From assembly GCF_001426525.1 (NCBI RefSeq), contig NZ_LMEW01000023.1, positions 186,001 to 250,000 on the forward strand: a DNA stretch of 64,000 nucleotides, written 5' to 3'. This DNA comes from Massilia sp. Root133. GTDB taxonomy: Bacteria; Pseudomonadota; Gammaproteobacteria; Burkholderiales; Burkholderiaceae_D. The translations under genes and the position numbers were made by a program. Below are positions 9,469-17,894 of the stretch, piece by piece. Below the pieces are notes generated by a model. It ran no database searches. It saw only the letters and a program-made list of their open reading frames with translations, and had not been told where the DNA came from. Every line of letters begins with the position of its first letter. Within the stretch, counting starts at the first letter, position 1.

Positions 9469-10989
9469 TTACAGGCTGGCGGCTTGTTCCTTCAGTACAT
9501 GCTTGAGCACCTTGCCGTTCGCCGCCGCCGGCAGGGCTTCCATCATGACGATGCGCGCCGGCCGTTTGTAGGGCGCTAGCCGCCCGGCGGCCCACGCACG
9601 CAGCTCGGCTTCCGACGGCATGCGGCGCGGATCCGGCTGCACGAACGCGACGATCTCTTCGTTGCCGTCGGCGACCGGGCGGCCGACGACGGCCGACTGC
9701 GTCACCCCCGGGTGCGCGTTCAGCACGGTCTCCACTTCCAGCGGATAGACGTTGAAGCCGGACCGGATGATCAATTCCTTCGTGCGGCCGACGATGAACA
9801 GCGCGCCGTCCGGGTCCTGGCGCGCCATGTCGCCCGTGTTCAGCCAGCCGCCGGGACGCAGCGCCGCGGCGGTCGCTTCCGGATTGCGGTAATAGCCGCG
9901 CATCAGGTTCGGCCCGCGCACCCACAATTCTCCCGCCGTGCCGTCGACGATATCCGCGCCTGCCTTGTCCACGACGCGCACCTCGACGCCGGGAATCGGC
10001 AGGCCGACGGAGGTGTCGGATCGCGGCGCGTCCAGCCGGGTCTGGCTGACCGTGGGCGCCGCCTCGGACAGGCCATAGCCATTGTGCAGCGGCACGCCCA
10101 GCAGGCGCCCGACGGCCGCCTTCAGTGCGGGATCGAGAGGCGAACCGCCGGCGTAGGCGAAGCGCAGGCGCGTGGCGAGCGGACCGCTGTCGCCGACGTG
10201 CTCCAGCAGCCGCGCATACATCGCGGGCACGCCTTGCACGATGGAGAGCCCGTCGTCGCGGATGGCCGCCAGCATCGCCTCGGGCGTGAAGCGGGGCGTC
10301 AGGTGCAGGCAGGCGCCCGCGCTGAGCGTGCCCAGCATCACCGACGTCAGGCCGTACACGTGCGAGATCGGCAGCACGCCCCACGTCCTGTCGGCCGGCG
10401 TCAGGCCGCGCAGCCGGCTCGACACGGCGGCCACGAACAGCAGGCTGCGGTGGCTCAGCATCACGCCCTTCGGCGCGCCCGTCGTGCCCGTCGTGTAGAG
10501 CAGGGCGGCGACATCTGCATCCTGTTCGGGCGTACAGTCGTCGTTCAGGGGCCCCATCATCAAGCCGTCGTCGAACGACGCGGCCGCGCGAGCCGCATGC
10601 GCCTCCGCTTCGGGCGACACGGCCGCCGTGTACACCGCGAGGCGCGCGCTCGCGTGGTCCCGGATCGCGTCCAGCTCGGGCGCGGTCAGGCGCGGGTTGA
10701 CGTTGACGATCCACGCGCCCACGGCCGCCGCGGCGAAGATGAGTGCGATCTGGTCCGCGCAGTTTTCGCTGGCCAGCAGCACGCGGTCGCCGGGACGCAC
10801 GCCGCGCGCGCGCAACTGGTCCGCGCGGCGGTCGACGAGAGTGGCCAGGTCGCGATACGTGAGCGTGCGGCCGGCGTCGACGAGGGCCGGGGCGTTTGGC
10901 GTGCGCGCGGCCGCGGTGCGCAGGATAGAGTCGATGCGGGAGTCGATGCGCGCGGGGAGCGAGGCCAGCAGGGAGTGAATGTCGATCAT
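9469..10989 (-). CDS. Class I adenylate-forming acyl-CoA ligase (AMP-binding)
   Basis: A 506-residue enzyme of the ANL superfamily, which activates a carboxylic acid with ATP and transfers it to CoA. The phosphate loop is YTTGTTGAPKGVMLSHRS, followed by GYGLSEAAPTVSQ, the hinge and A8 region TGDMARQDPDGALFIVGRTK, and a C-terminal NGKVLK with the expected catalytic lysine. It has no membrane anchor. It is divergent from the formate dehydrogenase operon across a 63-bp gap, so the two may share regulation. The substrate cannot be told from sequence; a short-chain or dicarboxylic acid linked to one-carbon metabolism is only a speculation from context. Confidence 0.85.
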   Translation of the reverse strand: MIDIHSLLASLPARIDSRIDSILRTAAARTPNAPALVDAGRTLTYRDLATLVDRRADQLRARGVRPGDRVLLASENCADQIALIFAAAAVGAWIVNVNPRLTAPELDAIRDHASARLAVYTAAVSPEAEAHAARAAASFDDGLMMGPLNDDCTPEQDADVAALLYTTGTTGAPKGVMLSHRSLLFVAAVSSRLRGLTPADRTWGVLPISHVYGLTSVMLGTLSAGACLHLTPRFTPEAMLAAIRDDGLSIVQGVPAMYARLLEHVGDSGPLATRLRFAYAGGSPLDPALKAAVGRLLGVPLHNGYGLSEAAPTVSQTRLDAPRSDTSVGLPIPGVEVRVVDKAGADIVDGTAGELWVRGPNLMRGYYRNPEATAAALRPGGWLNTGDMARQDPDGALFIVGRTKELIIRSGFNVYPLEVETVLNAHPGVTQSAVVGRPVADGNEEIVAFVQPDPRRMPSEAELRAWAAGRLAPYKRPARIVMMEALPAAANGKVLKHVLKEQAASL

Positions 10990-11052
10990 GGCGGCACCCG
11001 TGGAGTTTCCAACGGTATATTATTTCAGAAATTCATCCGCACAGGAGGAGGC

Positions 11053-12780
11053 ATGGCAGAACCCATGGTACCCGCGGCCGGCAGGACGGTGATCCCGATC
11101 GCGGCCCAGGGCCCGAGCCGCCAGCGCAAGCGCGAGGCGCCGAAGGGCCGCCGTGTGGACCCGCAGGCGCTCGCCGAGGTGCAGGCGGCGCTGGGGGATG
11201 GGCCTCGGCGGCGCGACCTGCTCATTGAGCATCTGCACAAGATCCAGGACCGCTACGGTAGCTTGTCCGCCGCGCACCTGGCCGCGCTGGCGCAGGAGCT
11301 CAACCTGGCGCAATCCGAGGTCTACGAGGTGGCCACGTTCTACCACCACTTCGACGTGCTGCGCGACGGCGAGGCTGCGCCGCCCGCGCTCAGCGTGCGC
11401 GTGTGCGCCGGCCTGTCGTGCGAACTGGCCGGCGCGCGCGGCCTGCTGGACCGTTTGCCGGCGATTCTCGGCACCGAGGTGCGCGTGCTGGCCGCGCCGT
11501 GCATCGGCCGCTGCGACAAGGCGCCCGCGGCCCTCGTCGGCCAGCGGCCCGTCACCCAGGCGAGCGCCGAGTCGGTACTGGCCGCCGTCAGCGCGCGCGC
11601 GACCACCGACGTGCACACGGGCCACCTCGACTACGACGCCTGCCGCGAAGCCGACGGCTACCGGCTGCTGCGTGCGTGCACGGAAGGGCGGTTCGACCCG
11701 GAGAGCGTGATCGTGACCCTGATGGCGTCCGGCCTGCGCGGCCTGGGCGGTGCAGGCTTCCCGGCCGGGCGCAAGTGGCGCATCGTCAGGAACGAGCCGG
11801 GCCCGCGCCTCATGGCCGTCAACATCGACGAAGGCGAGCCGGGCACCTTCAAGGACCGGCATTACCTGGAACGCGACCCGCACCGCTTCCTGGAAGGCGC
11901 GCTCGTCGCCGCGTGGGCCGTCGGCATCGAGACGATCTACCTGTACCTGCGCGACGAATACCACGGCCTGCGCGCCATGCTGGAAACGGAACTCGACCGG
12001 CTGCGCGCCGATCCTCCGGTGCCCGGCCTGCCGGACATCGTCCTGCGGCGCGGCGCGGGCGCGTACATCTGCGGCGAGGAATCCGCGATGATCGAATCGA
12101 TCGAGGGCAAGCGCGGGATGCCGCGCCTGCGCCCGCCGTACGTCGCGCAAGTGGGCCTGTTCGGGCGGCCCACGCTGGAACACAACATGGAAACGCTGTA
12201 CTGGGTGCGCGATATCGTCGAGCGCGGCGCGGAATGGTTCACGAACCGGGGCCGCCACGGTCGGAAGGGGCTGCGCTCGTTTTCCGTGTCGGGCCGCGTG
12301 CGCGAGCCGGGCGTGACGCTGGCACCGGCCGGCATCACGATGCAGGAACTCCTGGACGAATACTGCGGCGGCATGCAGGACGGGCACACGTTCTATGCGT
12401 ACCTGCCGGGCGGCGCCTCGGGCGGCATCCTGCCGGCCTCGATGGCCAATATTCCGCTCGACTTCGACACCTTGCAGCGCCATGGCTGCTTCATCGGTTC
12501 GGCCGCCATCGTCGTGCTGTCCGACCGCGACACGGCCCGCGCCGCCGCGCTGAACACCTTGCGCTTCTTCCGCGACGAATCGTGCGGCCAGTGCACGCCG
12601 TGCCGCGCCGGCACCGCGAAGGCCGTCGCGCTGATGGAGCGGGCGACGTGGGACACCGCGCTGCTGGCCGAGCTGTCGCAGGTGATGCGCGACGCGTCCA
12701 TCTGCGGCCTGGGCCAGGCGGCGCCGAATCCGTTCGACTGCGTCATCAAGTATTTCCCGCACGAGCTGGAGGCGTCATGA
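11053..12780 (+). CDS. NAD-dependent formate dehydrogenase, fused gamma/beta (NuoE-NuoF-like) diaphorase subunit
   Basis: A 575-residue subunit that passes electrons from formate oxidation to NAD. Residues about 45-190 are a NuoE/FdsG-like thioredoxin fold with the [2Fe-2S] ligands CAGLSC near 118 and PCIGRC near 150. The rest is NuoF/FdsB-like: GLRGLGGAGFPAGRKW (FMN site), EGEPGTFKDR and GAGAYICGEESA (nucleotide site), and the [4Fe-4S] motif SCGQCTPCRAG near 511. The ATG at 11053 follows a perfect AGGAGGAGGC site; the much longer open frame upstream is antisense to the ligase gene and is rejected. In the Cupriavidus fds operon these two modules are separate genes. The stop overlaps the next start (ATGA). 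Confidence 0.92.
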   Translation: MAEPMVPAAGRTVIPIAAQGPSRQRKREAPKGRRVDPQALAEVQAALGDGPRRRDLLIEHLHKIQDRYGSLSAAHLAALAQELNLAQSEVYEVATFYHHFDVLRDGEAAPPALSVRVCAGLSCELAGARGLLDRLPAILGTEVRVLAAPCIGRCDKAPAALVGQRPVTQASAESVLAAVSARATTDVHTGHLDYDACREADGYRLLRACTEGRFDPESVIVTLMASGLRGLGGAGFPAGRKWRIVRNEPGPRLMAVNIDEGEPGTFKDRHYLERDPHRFLEGALVAAWAVGIETIYLYLRDEYHGLRAMLETELDRLRADPPVPGLPDIVLRRGAGAYICGEESAMIESIEGKRGMPRLRPPYVAQVGLFGRPTLEHNMETLYWVRDIVERGAEWFTNRGRHGRKGLRSFSVSGRVREPGVTLAPAGITMQELLDEYCGGMQDGHTFYAYLPGGASGGILPASMANIPLDFDTLQRHGCFIGSAAIVVLSDRDTARAAALNTLRFFRDESCGQCTPCRAGTAKAVALMERATWDTALLAELSQVMRDASICGLGQAAPNPFDCVIKYFPHELEAS

Positions 12781-15563
12781 CTGTGTTTTTCGAGCTCGAC
12801 GGCCGGACCGTCGAGGCGCAACCGTTCGAGACGATCTTCGAGACCGCGGCCCGCGCCGGCATCGCCCTGCCGCACCTGTGCCACAAGGACGGGCTGGAGC
12901 CGGCCGGTAACTGCCGCGCGTGCGTCGTGGAAGTCGACGGCGAGCGCACGCTGGCGCCGTCGTGCTGCCGCCATCCGGCGCCCGGCATGAAGGTGCGCAC
13001 GGACAGCGACCGCGCCGTCGCCGCACGCAGGATGGTGCTGGAGCTGCTGCTGTCCGACCTGTCGGACACTCCCCGCACGCGCGAGAACGAGGTCGCGCAG
13101 TGGGCAGATAAACTCGGCGTGGGCACGCCGCGCTTTCCCGCCACGCGCGCGGTGCCGCCGGCGGACGCGAGCCATGCCGCGATCGAAGTGAACCTCGACG
13201 CCTGCATCCAGTGCACGCGCTGCGTGCGCGCGTGCCGCGACGAGCAGGTCAACGACGTGATCGGCCTTGCCGGCCGCGGAGAAAATGCGCACATCGTGTT
13301 CGACCAGGGCGACCCGATGGGCGCGTCCACGTGCGTCGCGTGCGGCGAATGCGTGCAGGCCTGTCCGACGGGGGCGCTGGCGCCGGCGCGCGGCGCGGCA
13401 CTCGCCGTGCCCGACAAGCAGGTCGATTCCGTGTGCCCGTACTGCGGCGTGGGCTGCCAGCTGACGTACCACGTGAAGGACAACCGCATCGTGCGCGTGG
13501 AGGGCCGCGACGGTCCCGCCAACCACGGCCGCCTGTGCGTGAAGGGGCGCTACGGCTACGACTACGCGCACCATCCGCAGCGTCTCACCATGCCGCTGAT
13601 CCGTCGTGAAGGCATGCCGAAGAACGGTGAATTCACGATGGACCCGGCGCGCGTGCTGGACGTGTTCCGCGCAGCGACGTGGGACGAAGCGCTGGAGGCG
13701 GCCGGCGGCGGCCTCGCGCGCATCCGCGCCGCGCACGGCGGGCGCGCGCTGGCCGGCTTCGGTTCGGCCAAGGGCAGCAACGAGGAAGCATACCTGTTCC
13801 AGAAGCTCGTGCGCACGGGCTTCGGCAGCAACAACGTCGACCACTGCACGCGGCTGTGCCACGCGTCGTCCGTCGCCGCGCTGCTGGAAGGGATCGGCTC
13901 GGGCGCCGTGTCGAACCCGGTGATGGACGTGACGCGCGCGGAGGTCGTGCTGGTCATCGGCGCCAACCCGACCGTCAACCATCCTGTTGCCGCCACGTGG
14001 ATGAAGAACGCCGCGCGCACGGGAGTAAAACTGATCGTCGCGGACCCGCGCCGCTCCGACCTCGCGCGCCATGCGCACCGCTTCCTGCAGTTCAAGCCCG
14101 ACACGGACGTCGCGCTGCTCAACGCCATGATGCACACGATCGTGGAAGAGGGCCTCGTCGACCCGGCGTTCATCGCCGACCGCACGAGCGGCTACGACGC
14201 GCTGGCCGCGAACGTGGCGCACTACAGCCCGGAAGCGATGGCGCCCATCTGCGGCATCGCCGCGGAGACGATCCGCTACGTGGCGCGGCTGTATGCGACA
14301 TCGAAGGGATCGATGATCCTGTGGGGCATGGGCGTGTCGCAGCACGTGCATGGCACGGACAATGCGCGCTGCCTGATCGCGCTCGCGCTGATGACGGGCC
14401 AGATCGGCCGTCCCGGCACGGGCCTGCATCCGCTGCGTGGCCAGAACAACGTGCAGGGCGCGTCGGATGCGGGGCTCATCCCGATGATGTATCCGGATTA
14501 CCGCCGTGTCGACGATGTGCAGGCACAGGCGACATTCGAGGCCGCGTGGGGCAGGCAGCTCGACGGCAAGCCTGGCCTGACGGTCGTCGAGATCATGGAC
14601 GATATCCTGGCCGGTGGGATCAAAGGCATGTACATCATGGGCGAGAACCCCGCCATGTCCGACCCGGATGCGAACCATGCGCGCGAGGCGCTGGCGGCGC
14701 TGGACCACCTCGTCGTGCAAGACATCTTCCTCACGGAGACGGCATACCTGGCCGACGTGATCCTGCCCGCATCAAGCTTCGCGGAAAAGACCGGCAGCTT
14801 CACGAACACGGACCGCGTCGTGCAGCTGGGCCGCCAGGCGCTGGAACCGCCGGGAGATGCGCGCCAGGACCTGTGGATCATCCAGCAGATGGCGCACCGC
14901 CTTGGCCTGGACTGGGATTACGCCGGACCGGCCGCCGTGTTCGACGAAATGCGCAACCTCATGCCCAGCATCGCCGGTATCACGTGGGACCGGCTGGAAC
15001 ACGACGGTGCCGTCACGTACCCGTGCCGCGTGCCGGGCGATCCGGGCGAACCAGTCGTGTTCACGCGCGCGTTTCCGCGCGAAGGCGGCCGCGCGCGCTT
15101 CGTCCCGGCCGACATCATCCCGGCCGACGAGCGCCCCGACACCGACTACCCCGTCGTGCTGATCACGGGCCGCCAGCTCGAGCACTGGCACACGGGCAGC
15201 ATGACGCGCCGCGCGGGCGTGCTGGACGCGCTGGAGCCGGACCCGGTCGCGCTCGTGCATCCGCTCGACCTGGAAGCGCTCGGGGGCCGGCCGGGCGACG
15301 TGATCACGATCGCGTCGCGCCGCGGCGAGGTCACGCTGTATGCCCGGGCCGACGACGGCACGCCGCGCGGCGCCGTGTTCGTCCCGTTCTGTTATTACGA
15401 GGCCGCGATCAACCGGCTGACGAATGCGGCGCTCGACCCGTTCGGCAAGATCCCGGAATTCAAGTACTGCGCCGTGCGCGTGCGGCTGGGCGGCGAGGTC
15501 GCGCACCCCGGTTCCTACGGTGGCGGCCAGATTTTGGGGGACGTGGCAGAATTGCAAGCATGA
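12777..15563 (+). CDS. Formate dehydrogenase catalytic (alpha) subunit, Mo/W-bis-MGD enzyme
   Basis: A 928-residue cytoplasmic catalytic subunit oxidising formate to CO2. The N-terminus holds a [2Fe-2S] ferredoxin module (CHKDGLEPAGNCRAC). Two [4Fe-4S] motifs (CIQCTRCVRAC and CVACGECVQACP) follow, and then the cofactor-domain cluster CPYCGVGC with a later Cys. The metal ligand is Cys361 in RLCHASSV, so this is a cysteine rather than a selenocysteine enzyme. A C-terminal molybdopterin dinucleotide-binding domain is present (LITGRQLEHWHTG). It is ATGA-coupled at both ends, to the fused diaphorase subunit and to the fdhD-like gene. Sequence does not tell molybdenum from tungsten, but the tungstate transporter genes downstream favour tungsten or either metal. 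Confidence 0.94.
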   Translation: MTVFFELDGRTVEAQPFETIFETAARAGIALPHLCHKDGLEPAGNCRACVVEVDGERTLAPSCCRHPAPGMKVRTDSDRAVAARRMVLELLLSDLSDTPRTRENEVAQWADKLGVGTPRFPATRAVPPADASHAAIEVNLDACIQCTRCVRACRDEQVNDVIGLAGRGENAHIVFDQGDPMGASTCVACGECVQACPTGALAPARGAALAVPDKQVDSVCPYCGVGCQLTYHVKDNRIVRVEGRDGPANHGRLCVKGRYGYDYAHHPQRLTMPLIRREGMPKNGEFTMDPARVLDVFRAATWDEALEAAGGGLARIRAAHGGRALAGFGSAKGSNEEAYLFQKLVRTGFGSNNVDHCTRLCHASSVAALLEGIGSGAVSNPVMDVTRAEVVLVIGANPTVNHPVAATWMKNAARTGVKLIVADPRRSDLARHAHRFLQFKPDTDVALLNAMMHTIVEEGLVDPAFIADRTSGYDALAANVAHYSPEAMAPICGIAAETIRYVARLYATSKGSMILWGMGVSQHVHGTDNARCLIALALMTGQIGRPGTGLHPLRGQNNVQGASDAGLIPMMYPDYRRVDDVQAQATFEAAWGRQLDGKPGLTVVEIMDDILAGGIKGMYIMGENPAMSDPDANHAREALAALDHLVVQDIFLTETAYLADVILPASSFAEKTGSFTNTDRVVQLGRQALEPPGDARQDLWIIQQMAHRLGLDWDYAGPAAVFDEMRNLMPSIAGITWDRLEHDGAVTYPCRVPGDPGEPVVFTRAFPREGGRARFVPADIIPADERPDTDYPVVLITGRQLEHWHTGSMTRRAGVLDALEPDPVALVHPLDLEALGGRPGDVITIASRRGEVTLYARADDGTPRGAVFVPFCYYEAAINRLTNAALDPFGKIPEFKYCAVRVRLGGEVAHPGSYGGGQILGDVAELQA

Positions 15564-16429
15564 CATCATCTTCTTATCGTCCCCAGCTATCGCAGGCCAG
15601 CGCCGGCCTCACGCATCCCGTGACGGCCATCGACGAACGCGGGCGCCGCGAGACGCTCTACATTCCGGCCGAGCGCCCGCTGACGGTCTATGTCGACAAG
15701 CGCGAGCTCGTCACGCTGATGACCCTGGGCGCGGCGCCGGAAGCGCTGACGCTGGGCTACCTGCGCAACCAGCGCCTCGTGCGGTCGCTGGACGACATCG
15801 TGTCCGTGCAGGTCGACTGGTCCGTCGATGCCGTGGCCGTCGTCACACGCGGCGGCATCCAGGACGTCGAGGCGCGCACGGCCAAGAAGGTCGTCACGAC
15901 CGGTTGCGGCCAGGGTTCCGTGTTCGGCGGCCTGATGGACGAAGTCGACCGCATCGTGCTGCCGCCCGACGCGCGCCTGCGCCAGTCCGTCGTGCACCGC
16001 ATCGTCGAGACGGTGCGCACCCAGCAATCCGTGTACAAGCAGGCCGGCTCCGTGCACGGCTGCGCGCTGTTCACGAGCGACGGCGACCTGCTGTGGTTCA
16101 TCGAGGACGTGGGCCGCCACAATGCCGTCGACGCCATCGCGGGGCTGATGTGGCTGGAGGGGATGGAGGGCGCCGACAAGGTGTTCTACACGACCGGGCG
16201 GCTGACGTCCGAAATGGTCATCAAGGGCGCGCAGATGGGCATCCCGTTCCTGCTGTCGCGTTCCGGCACGACACAGATGGGCCATGCGGTGGCGGAGCAG
16301 GTCGGCATGTCGCTGCTCGCGCGCTGCAGCGGCCATCACTTCCTGCTGCTGTCCGGCGAGGAGCGCCTCGTGTTCGAGCCGGAATGGCTCGCCGCGCTGG
16401 AGACGGCGCGCACGTTGCGAACGGCATGA
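15560..16429 (+). CDS. fdhD: Formate dehydrogenase accessory sulfurtransferase, FdhD family
   Basis: A 289-residue FdhD homologue. FdhD hands sulfur from a cysteine desulfurase to the molybdenum or tungsten cofactor of formate dehydrogenase, without which the enzyme is inactive. Family features are ERPLTVYVDKRELVTLMTLG near the N-terminus, TTGCGQGSVFGG around residue 116, and HGCALFTSDGDLLWFIEDVG with GRHNAVDA further on. The CxxC pair described in the E. coli protein is here a single cysteine (C-G-Q-G), so the second cysteine is missing. The gene overlaps the catalytic subunit gene and the tupB gene by ATGA junctions, so all are probably co-translated. The longer open frame extending upstream is out of frame with the alpha subunit and is rejected. 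Confidence 0.92.
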   Translation: MTSSSYRPQLSQASAGLTHPVTAIDERGRRETLYIPAERPLTVYVDKRELVTLMTLGAAPEALTLGYLRNQRLVRSLDDIVSVQVDWSVDAVAVVTRGGIQDVEARTAKKVVTTGCGQGSVFGGLMDEVDRIVLPPDARLRQSVVHRIVETVRTQQSVYKQAGSVHGCALFTSDGDLLWFIEDVGRHNAVDAIAGLMWLEGMEGADKVFYTTGRLTSEMVIKGAQMGIPFLLSRSGTTQMGHAVAEQVGMSLLARCSGHHFLLLSGEERLVFEPEWLAALETARTLRTA

Positions 16430-17136
16430 ATGCGATTGCCGACGCCGTCGCGCGCGCGTTCACGCTGCTGTTCACAGGGGATCCCGACCTGTGGCGCATC
16501 GTCTGGGTGTCGCTCAAGACGAGCATCGTCGGCCTGCTGCTGGCCACGCCGCCCGCGATCCTGATCGGTTACGTCGTCGCCATGCGCAAGTTCCGCGGGC
16601 GGCGCATCGTCATCTGGCTGGCGCAGGCGGCGCTGTCGCTGCCGACCGTCCTGATCGGCCTCCTGCTGTATTTGCTGCTGTCGCGCCACGGGCCGCTGGG
16701 CGGCCTGCAATGGCTCTTTTCGCAGCCCGGCATCGTGTTCGGCCAGTGCGTCGTCGCGCTGCCCGTGCTGCTCGCCTTTACGCTGGCGGCCGTGCAGGGG
16801 CTCGATCCGCGCTATGCCGAGACCGCGATCGCGCTGGGCGCGGCGCCGATGCAGGTGATGGTGCGCGTGCTGTACGAGGCGCGCTTCGGCGTGATGGCGG
16901 CCGTGCTGTCCGGCTTCGGCCGCGTGATCTCGGAAGTGGGCTGCGCACTGATGGTGGGCGGGAACATCGAAGGCGAGACCCGCACGATCACGACCGCGAT
17001 CGCGCTGGAGACGAGCAAGGGCGAGTTCGCACAGGGCATCGCGCTCGGCATCGTGCTCGTGTCGATTGCGTTGCTGATGAACGGCGCGCTGATGCTGCTG
17101 CAGGGCGACGCCCACACGGCCCGGGAGCGCGCATGA
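16426..17136 (+). CDS. tupB: Tungstate-type ABC transporter permease
   Basis: A 236-residue inner-membrane permease with five to six hydrophobic segments and the ABC permease coupling loop near SEVGCALMVGGNIEGETRTI. It matches the TupB/WtpB group, which import tungstate. The start overlaps the fdhD stop by ATGA and the stop overlaps the ATPase gene by ATGA. Direct coupling to formate dehydrogenase genes argues that it supplies the metal for that enzyme. A sulfate or molybdate permease is the alternative, but the TupA-type binding protein next door favours tungstate. Confidence 0.85.
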   Translation: MNAIADAVARAFTLLFTGDPDLWRIVWVSLKTSIVGLLLATPPAILIGYVVAMRKFRGRRIVIWLAQAALSLPTVLIGLLLYLLLSRHGPLGGLQWLFSQPGIVFGQCVVALPVLLAFTLAAVQGLDPRYAETAIALGAAPMQVMVRVLYEARFGVMAAVLSGFGRVISEVGCALMVGGNIEGETRTITTAIALETSKGEFAQGIALGIVLVSIALLMNGALMLLQGDAHTARERA

Positions 17137-17876
17137 GCATCGGCATCCATTCGCAGATTTCGGCGGCCGTGTACGAGAACGAGGGCGAATCACAGCGCGT
17201 GAAGCGGCGCGACGAGCGCCGCAAGGCCCTGCTGGGCGTGCGCGGCCTGCGCAAGCGCCATGGCGACCGGCTGCTGTTCGACATCGACCGGCTCGAGATC
17301 GCCACGCACAGTGCCTACGTGCTGACGGGGATGAACGGCGCCGGCAAAAGCACCCTGCTGCGCGTGCTGGGCGGCCTGGAGCGGGCCGAGATCGACAGCC
17401 TGCGCTTCGCCGGCGAGGACGTCCTGCGCGTGCACCCGTATCCGCGCGCGCTGCGCCGGGCGATCGTCTACGTGCACCAGCACCCGATCCTGTTCTCGAC
17501 GAGCGTCGCCGACAACATCGGCTACGGCCTCGTCGTGCGCGGCGAAAAGCCCGAGACCGTGCGTCCCGTCGTGGCAGAGGCGATGGCGTGGGCCGGCGTG
17601 GCGCACCTGCGCGACACGGACCCGACCCGGCTGTCGGGCGGCGAAAAACAACGCGTGGCGCTCGCGCGTGCAAAAGTGCTGGAGCCGCGCCTGCTGCTGC
17701 TGGACGAGCCGACGGCGAACCTGGACGGCGCCGCGCGCGAACAGGTGATCGCCCTGATTCCGACCATGATCGAAGCGGGGAGCAGCGTCATCATCGCCTG
17801 CCACGACCGCGACCTGATCAACCTGCCCGGCGTGCAGCGGTTGAAGCTGCGCGACGGGCATCTCGAACACCGCTGA
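17133..17876 (+). CDS. tupC: Tungstate-type ABC transporter ATP-binding protein
   Basis: A 247-residue ATPase that powers the TupB permease. It has Walker A TGMNGAGKSTLLRVLGG, a Q-loop at YVHQHPILF, signature RLSGGEKQRVALARA and Walker B LLLLDEPTANLD. It carries about 30 extra residues, rich in charge, before the first strand of the ATPase core, which is longer than usual. No C-terminal molybdate-binding (TOBE) domain is present, as expected for TupC rather than ModC. It is ATGA-coupled to tupB and followed 18 bp later by tupA. Confidence 0.87.
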   Translation: MSIGIHSQISAAVYENEGESQRVKRRDERRKALLGVRGLRKRHGDRLLFDIDRLEIATHSAYVLTGMNGAGKSTLLRVLGGLERAEIDSLRFAGEDVLRVHPYPRALRRAIVYVHQHPILFSTSVADNIGYGLVVRGEKPETVRPVVAEAMAWAGVAHLRDTDPTRLSGGEKQRVALARAKVLEPRLLLLDEPTANLDGAAREQVIALIPTMIEAGSSVIIACHDRDLINLPGVQRLKLRDGHLEHR

Positions 17877-17894
17877 TACCAACAAGGAGAAATC

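Noticed and set aside
9712..11052. Long plus-strand open frame upstream of the formate dehydrogenase beta subunit, giving a 1022-residue protein
   Set aside because: The extra part is antisense to the ligase gene, is Arg/His-rich as expected of a shadow frame in GC-rich DNA, and a perfect ribosome site marks the start at 11053.
10990..11052. Possible molybdenum-cofactor riboswitch before the formate dehydrogenase operon
   Set aside because: The gap is only 63 bp, too short for that RNA, and no matching stems are present.
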